In this document: piece after piece, positions 59,460-64,000 of the stretch
Layout of the letters: every line of letters begins with the position of its first letter
How positions within the stretch are numbered: position 1 is the first letter of the stretch
Assembly (NCBI RefSeq): GCF_036567765.1
Contig: NZ_DATCTU010000074.1
Coordinates: 49,606-113,605, forward strand
Direction: 5' to 3'
Source: Pseudobacteroides sp.
Lineage (GTDB): Bacteria > Bacillota > Clostridia > Acetivibrionales > DSM-2933
Length of the DNA: 64,000 bases
Notes under the pieces: model-generated
Databases searched by the model: none
Told to the model about the DNA's origin: nothing
What the model saw: only the letters and a program-made list of their open reading frames with translations
Translations under genes and position numbers: made by a program

Positions 59460-60209
59460 TTAAAGTTCTTTTTTGTCAAACAGATAAAACCCGCCGGAAA
59501 AAGCCATAAGAGAGCATGCAAGCATTATAAGAAATTCCCTCGTTACTATTTGTACGGAAATATCACCCGTCCAACGGCTGTACCAATCTAACATAGATGT
59601 TATAAACATTATTTTATAAGAACCAAATAAAAATTCAAGCACTTTAAACCCAAGAAAAACAATTGTCGAAGCAAAAAAGGCCGCTGTCCCGTTTTTAAAG
59701 AGATTTGCAAGAAAAACTACCATTAACGCCACAGTTAAAACCGGAAAAATGGATATTAAATATGCGGACACGATCTTTAACATATGCATAAAGGAAATGT
59801 TTCCAGGGTTAAAAAGCATCCCGATCAATGTGGACAGTGACATAACCACGAGTAAATTCATAAAAACAAAAAAAGCTATTGCTACTATTTTTGATAAGAA
59901 CAGCTTCAGCCTGGATATAGGTCTCAGTATTGCGATCTTCATTGTGTTTTGCGAAAACTCTCCCGCAAATATATCAATTGATACAAGTGCAGTAAACAAA
60001 GGAAGTATTGCATTAACAAATATGAATAAAACCAACAGAGGAAACTCAGCCTTGTCAGCAGCTCTCGAGCCTATTCCAAACCTTATTCCTACTACTACCA
60101 GCTGGCCTAATATTATAGCTATGATGGATATAATAATGGCCACAATGGCTTTTCTTTTTTTAAAAAGTCTTTCTATTTCATTTACTGATGCGGCTCTAAG
60201 CTCTTCCAT
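59460..60209 (-). CDS. ABC-2 permease subunit
   Basis: A 249-aa membrane protein with six hydrophobic segments, similar in layout to BcrB/lantibiotic-immunity permeases. ATG 60209 follows GAGG by 9 nt and overlaps the ATPase gene by 14 bp; the longer ATG at 60224 lacks a site. It forms an exporter with the ATPase encoded upstream. Confidence 0.88.
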   Translation of the reverse strand: MEELRAASVNEIERLFKKRKAIVAIIISIIAIILGQLVVVGIRFGIGSRAADKAEFPLLVLFIFVNAILPLFTALVSIDIFAGEFSQNTMKIAILRPISRLKLFLSKIVAIAFFVFMNLLVVMSLSTLIGMLFNPGNISFMHMLKIVSAYLISIFPVLTVALMVVFLANLFKNGTAAFFASTIVFLGFKVLEFLFGSYKIMFITSMLDWYSRWTGDISVQIVTREFLIMLACSLMAFSGGFYLFDKKEL

Positions 60210-60921
60210 GGCTGTCAACCTCACTTATAAAATAGTTTTCCAGAGTCGAGTAATCCTTTAAAATATTTGAGGTGTAATCTTCATTTATAAGCTTTCCATT
60301 AAAAATTACACCAACCCTGTTACATGTGAGTTCCACATCATGTATCAAATGGCTTGAGATAAAAAAAGTAGTCTTTTCTTCATCGGAAAGTTTCCTTATA
60401 AGATTTCTGATTGCTACCATACCCTCAACATCAAGCCCATTTAACGGTTCGTCCAAAATAACCAGTTTTGGATTTGGTAGTATGGCAGAAGCAATGCCAA
60501 GTCTCTGCTTCATACCAAGAGAAAAGTTCCTGGTCTTCTCATTTCTGTATTTCAGCATCCCTACAATATCCAATACTTCATCAATTCTTATATCATCAAT
60601 ATTATCATAGTACCTGGCAATTTGTTTCAGGTTTTCATAAGCCGTAAGATAGGGGTAAGATTCAGCTGTTTCAATTATGCACCCTACATTCTTCATGGCT
60701 TTTTCATATTGAGAGGTAATACTGTGTCCGAATATCCTGACATCTCCGGAGTCCGGCTTCATCAATCCCGTCATGACTTTCATTGCAGTTGTCTTACCCG
60801 CACCGTTTGAGCCTAGAAAACCAAAAACATCGCCCTTGCAAATATTTAAATTGATATCCCTAATACCCCGTCCATTTTTGTATACTTTGTTGAGCTCTTG
60901 TATCTCAAGCACTACTTCCAT
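60196..60921 (-). CDS. ABC ATP-binding protein (BcrA-like)
   Basis: A 241-aa ATPase. Walker A is GSNGAGKTT, the signature FSLGMKQRLG, Walker B LVILDEPLNGLD, and the switch His is in ISSHLIHD. FSLGMKQR is common in BcrA/lantibiotic-immunity ATPases, which export cell-wall antibiotics. ATG 60921 follows AAGGA. Confidence 0.92.
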   Translation of the reverse strand: MEVVLEIQELNKVYKNGRGIRDINLNICKGDVFGFLGSNGAGKTTAMKVMTGLMKPDSGDVRIFGHSITSQYEKAMKNVGCIIETAESYPYLTAYENLKQIARYYDNIDDIRIDEVLDIVGMLKYRNEKTRNFSLGMKQRLGIASAILPNPKLVILDEPLNGLDVEGMVAIRNLIRKLSDEEKTTFFISSHLIHDVELTCNRVGVIFNGKLINEDYTSNILKDYSTLENYFISEVDSHGRA

Positions 60922-60979
60922 AGCAATTCCTTTCATTAGCCTCGAACTTTAAAATATAGATTGAAAGATTAATACAACT

Positions 60980-62221
60980 TTATTCAAATACCCTGCTAAA
61001 ATTATTATCAAACGAAAGGTCTTTGTATCGACTGCCATTATTGCTGAAAAATATCTTTCCATTTACGGTATCGAAATTTATATATCCTGTCTTTTCACTG
61101 CCGGTTGAGTCAATATATGTGTATTTTGCACTGGCAGATGAATCTATTAGAGTTGCATCAAAATCAAATGTTTCTTTACTTATAAAATAATCTTCATAAC
61201 CACTGACATATTCTTCTGTATAGCTGCCTTTAAAGTTGGTATCATCCAGTCTTGCCAGTTCTACTATTCTTTCGCCTATCTTTTCGTACTTTCCGTCATT
61301 CTGAATAACAATATCATTTTTGTACATCCCTTCAAACTTTTCTGTAATATTGCTGACTTGATTTTCCTTATTATTGGTTTTTTCAACTTTTTTGCCTGCA
61401 AGATCAGGTTTTACAACTCTTGTGGAATTTATATTATTAACTTTTATGGTTATTTCTGCAGAAAGATCATGATTAATTCCGTCAAAATCCTTTCCTGTTA
61501 TTGTACATGCAGCCGCAACATCTTCTATAAGCCCATTTTTATTGGTAGTTGCTGTTCCTCTTAATTTCTTTATGTATACATCATCCTTCAGATTGGGATA
61601 CTTTACATCACTTTTCTCATAGGTTCTAGAAGATATTTCCTTGCGGAATTCAAAGGATGTCACAGCGTTGATGATTGCAGGAATTTGACCCTCATCAACA
61701 AATCCGCTGAACTTTTTTGAGCCGTCTTCTCTTTTCTCATAGATTATACAATCTTTAAGATTGCCTATAAATAAATCAAATAACTTTTCAAGTTCATTAG
61801 TAAGGGAATCTTCAAAAGGATCTATCTCAACCTTTGCATAGTCTCCGGAATTTTCATAAATATAATAGGTGTCATTGCTAGAATCATATGATACAGATAT
61901 TTCCTTATCATTGTAGTAGTAGTACGACTGCTTCTGGGTGTTGCCATACAGATAAGTGTTATGCTCCTCATTAGCAGTTCTGCTTTGCTTCTTGACTTCT
62001 TCACTGGACATTATAAGTTTGCCGTTATCTTTTATACTTGTACTTGTCGTAATTGTATAGCTGCTTAAGTGCTTATCCATACTCTTGAATGTATATTTGA
62101 TGCTGTCCTTCAACTGATCGTAGCCAGATTTGTTGGTTATGTCTGCAAAAGCCGTCGAAACAAAAATTATCAGCCCTAAACAGAAGCAAAAAGCCATCAA
62201 AAACCTCTTATTCCTACCCAT
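60980..62221 (-). CDS. Secreted protein of unknown function
   Basis: A 413-aa exported protein with a signal peptide at residues 1-26 (AFCFCLGLIIFVSTAFA). The mature part is polar, rich in Lys, Ser, Tyr and Asp, and predicted mostly beta. No known domain. It is first gene of the leftward run with ABC ATPase, permease, kinase and regulator, so it may bind the ligand or protect the wall. AAGGAG precedes the ATG. Confidence 0.75.
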   Translation of the reverse strand: MGRNKRFLMAFCFCLGLIIFVSTAFADITNKSGYDQLKDSIKYTFKSMDKHLSSYTITTSTSIKDNGKLIMSSEEVKKQSRTANEEHNTYLYGNTQKQSYYYYNDKEISVSYDSSNDTYYIYENSGDYAKVEIDPFEDSLTNELEKLFDLFIGNLKDCIIYEKREDGSKKFSGFVDEGQIPAIINAVTSFEFRKEISSRTYEKSDVKYPNLKDDVYIKKLRGTATTNKNGLIEDVAAACTITGKDFDGINHDLSAEITIKVNNINSTRVVKPDLAGKKVEKTNNKENQVSNITEKFEGMYKNDIVIQNDGKYEKIGERIVELARLDDTNFKGSYTEEYVSGYEDYFISKETFDFDATLIDSSASAKYTYIDSTGSEKTGYINFDTVNGKIFFSNNGSRYKDLSFDNNFSRVFE

Positions 62222-62340
62222 TTGTACCGCTCCTTATGTTTTTCTACAGGATAACCCCTAATCTTATTGTATAATATAATATATTGAAATCCTATAAAGT
62301 AATTATAAACAATTTATTAATAATATTAAAGCAAATAAAA

Positions 62341-62979
62341 TTATTCCAACTCAAGCAAAACTCCCCTTACAGGACTCCCATCCGCTCCCTCAATTTTTAA
62401 TGGCAAGCATGAGAAAAAATACCTGCCTGGTTTAACATCTTTAAGGCAGAGCCCTTCTATAACCCCTATACCATTTGAAAGAAGAATGTTATGGGAATGG
62501 AACCCCTCCGAATAATACCCGTCTATTGAAAGATAGTCAATGCCTAATGTTTTAACTCCCTTTTTAAAAAGAAATTCTGAAGCTGACTTGTCCAGATATA
62601 TATAATCCTTATCAAATTCTTTCTCTTCACTGATTTGACTGTTGCCGGTTTTAAAGAAAACAACGTCCCCTTTCTGTATATCCAGTCCTTTTATATCTTC
62701 CTCAGTTATGCATTCCCTGACATCCAGCTCAAAGACGTTTACATATCCTATATATAGGGACAAATCGAGACTGGCTATGTCGTGCAGTGGATCAAAAAAG
62801 TGAAGCGGTGCATCAATATGCGTCCCTGTATGGAGCCCCATATCTACACCTGTTACATTGCAAACATCTCCATCTTTGATTGATGACTTACTATAGAAAT
62901 TTACGCCGCTGTCACCAGGCCAGACTGTCATTCCCGGCTTTATACGCCTGCTTATATCAATAATACGTTTAATTTTCAT
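62341..62979 (-). CDS. Cyclase-family metal hydrolase (KynB-like)
   Basis: A 212-aa cyclase/kynurenine formamidase-family protein. The metal-binding motif is HTGTHIDAPLHF and the TVWPGD element near the N-terminus is conserved. Members hydrolyse N-formylkynurenine, isatin or related amides; no tryptophan catabolism genes are nearby, so the substrate is open. GGAG is 6 nt before the ATG. It stands alone. Confidence 0.88.
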   Translation of the reverse strand: MKIKRIIDISRRIKPGMTVWPGDSGVNFYSKSSIKDGDVCNVTGVDMGLHTGTHIDAPLHFFDPLHDIASLDLSLYIGYVNVFELDVRECITEEDIKGLDIQKGDVVFFKTGNSQISEEKEFDKDYIYLDKSASEFLFKKGVKTLGIDYLSIDGYYSEGFHSHNILLSNGIGVIEGLCLKDVKPGRYFFSCLPLKIEGADGSPVRGVLLELE

Positions 62980-63219
62980 AAAAAACTCCTTGATTCCCTT
63001 GACATATGCATACTCAATGAAAAGTTACCGAAAAATGTAGAAGCCGGAAGAGAGCACAGTTTTTTACCCCTGTACACACAGAAATTATTTCCTCTAAAAA
63101 CCTGTATAAATGTTTTGCAATATTTAAAAATGAGACATGATTATTGCAAAACATATAGCTTCAATCGGAAATAATTAATTATAGGAGCTATGATTTAATA
63201 CTATTTAGATAGAAATATA

Positions 63220-63477
63220 TCACTCAAGCCTTATTTCAAATTTATCAAAATTAACTTTCTCCACAAATTGTTCATTTGTAAAAAACGTTCTCTTAAAATA
63301 AGCAAACTCCCTAGTATTCTTCTCAAGCCATATAGGAACCGGTATACCGATTTCCCTACACAAATCTATTAAACACTTCTCAAGCCTCTCTCTGAATTGC
63401 AGTGAAGTATCTTCCTCCACAACAAAGGAGTCCTTGAGAATTATAGTATCCCTAACTATTCTACCATATAACTTCAA
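63220..63477 (-). CDS. Small conserved-looking protein of unknown function
   Basis: An 85-aa protein with a TTG start, 9 nt after GAGAGG. The sequence (CLIDLCREIGIPVPIWLEKN, FKRTFFTNEQF) looks folded, and codon use matches the neighbours. I do not recognise a function. The 240 bp upstream of 63220 towards the cyclase gene hold no gene. Confidence 0.65.
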   Translation of the reverse strand: MKLYGRIVRDTIILKDSFVVEEDTSLQFRERLEKCLIDLCREIGIPVPIWLEKNTREFAYFKRTFFTNEQFVEKVNFDKFEIRLE

Positions 63478-63550
63478 ATTTTACATCCTCTCAAATTTGG
63501 CATGGCTAATGCACCTAAGAGAATATTGGTCATAGTAATAATGCAAAATA

Positions 63551-63700
63551 TCACTCGTCGGTAGTCTCTTTTGAAAAGTAAACATACACTCCACACATTA
63601 TATTGCACTTACCATCAATGCCTTCACAATATTCAAATGGTATTTTCCCCACCTGTTCATCTCTTTCGATAACACATTTTTGGAGATTGCAATAACCCAT
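63551..63700 (-). CDS. Small Cys-rich protein
   Basis: A 49-aa protein with five cysteines (MGYCNLQKC, EYC, KCNIMC), plausibly a metal-binding or disulfide-stabilised miniprotein. GAGG lies 4-5 nt before the ATG; an ATG further upstream (63754) would give 67 aa but has no site. Function unknown. The remaining 300 bp to the window end are AT-rich with no gene I can support. Confidence 0.5.
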   Translation of the reverse strand: MGYCNLQKCVIERDEQVGKIPFEYCEGIDGKCNIMCGVYVYFSKETTDE

Positions 63701-64000
63701 ACAGCCTCGTAAGCGTTTAAAAAAAGTAGATTTTTTGTAATATGAGCAGTACACTTATAAGCCTCCCCTGCTTATTTTGCGTAATTAACTCTAAATACGT
63801 CCCCTACCAAAGCTAATTATTGAAATAAAATCAACCGTATGCTAAACTGCATATAGCTGAATAAGCAATTTTAAATTATAATTAAATATTTTTAGTAATT
63901 ATTTAATTTTCAGTTAAATACTTTTAACATATACAATTAAATAATACTATAAATATAAAATTATGGGAAGATATATTTTAAAAATAATAAGTTTTTCCTA

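Overview
The window looks like a low-GC, spore-forming Clostridia chromosome. The evidence is a sigH-centred gene block, a Spo0E-like phosphatase, a Cys T-box riboswitch, AGGAGG-type ribosome binding sites, frequent TTG starts and several surface proteins with copper-amine-oxidase-like (stalk) domains. The mixture recalls the Ruminiclostridium/Acetivibrio group; that placement is a guess from gene content, and no species is claimed.

Region 1 (1-20.94 kb) is the early half of a prophage. A tyrosine integrase and a CI-type repressor read rightwards at 18.8-20.7 kb. About 27 early genes read leftwards, many with overlapping stop and start codons: Cro-like HTH, ORF6N antirepressor, excisionase-like HTH, small zinc-finger proteins, a PAPS-reductase-like protein, DUF2800 and DUF2815 proteins, family A DNA polymerase, a radical SAM protein, a C5-cytosine methyltransferase with a second plausible gene overprinted on it, helicase, N4/N6 methyltransferase, deoxyribosyltransferase-like protein, primase/VapE ATPase, an iteron array that is probably the replication origin, VRR-NUC nuclease, SNF2 helicase and a late-gene regulator. 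Packaging and structural genes must lie beyond the left edge. Immunity is written in the DNA as four copies of a TTAGnCT..AGnCTAA operator between the repressor and early genes, plus a LexA/DinR box on an internal promoter. The repressor lacks a self-cleaving peptidase domain, so SOS input may come through that box and the antirepressor.

Region 2 (20.94-29.0 kb) is core genome. The prophage abuts the 3' end of tRNA-Thr, the likely attachment target, next to tRNA-Gly. Then, all leftward, comes the conserved gltX-cysE-cysS-mrnC-rlmB-sigH block, with a Cys-specific T-box before cysE-cysS, a lone CheY-like regulator inserted between cysS and mrnC, and a promoter-terminator pair that may define an ~80-nt RNA.

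Region 3 (29.1-40 kb) holds a YvlD-like membrane protein, a Spo0E-like protein, a LysM/GH18/stalk-domain protein, a GntR(YtrA)-ABC-ankyrin operon with a palindromic operator, a TetR-controlled ABC exporter whose promoter sits in a perfect 42-bp palindrome, and a membrane lipase-like protein.

Region 4 (39.9-49.3 kb) has a cluster of five DnaA boxes, a consensus sigma-H promoter before hpf, pcrA, a TPR protein, a HAD phosphatase, a large secreted phosphodiester-glycosidase-family protein, a TtcA-like tRNA thiolase and tRNA-Pro.

Region 5 (49.4-64 kb) is envelope sensing and export: a large stalk-domain surface protein, a probably 5'-truncated gene, a response regulator/histidine kinase pair followed by a lipoprotein with a direct-repeat regulator site, an operon of secreted protein, ABC ATPase, permease, kinase and regulator, a cyclase-family metal hydrolase and two small conserved proteins.
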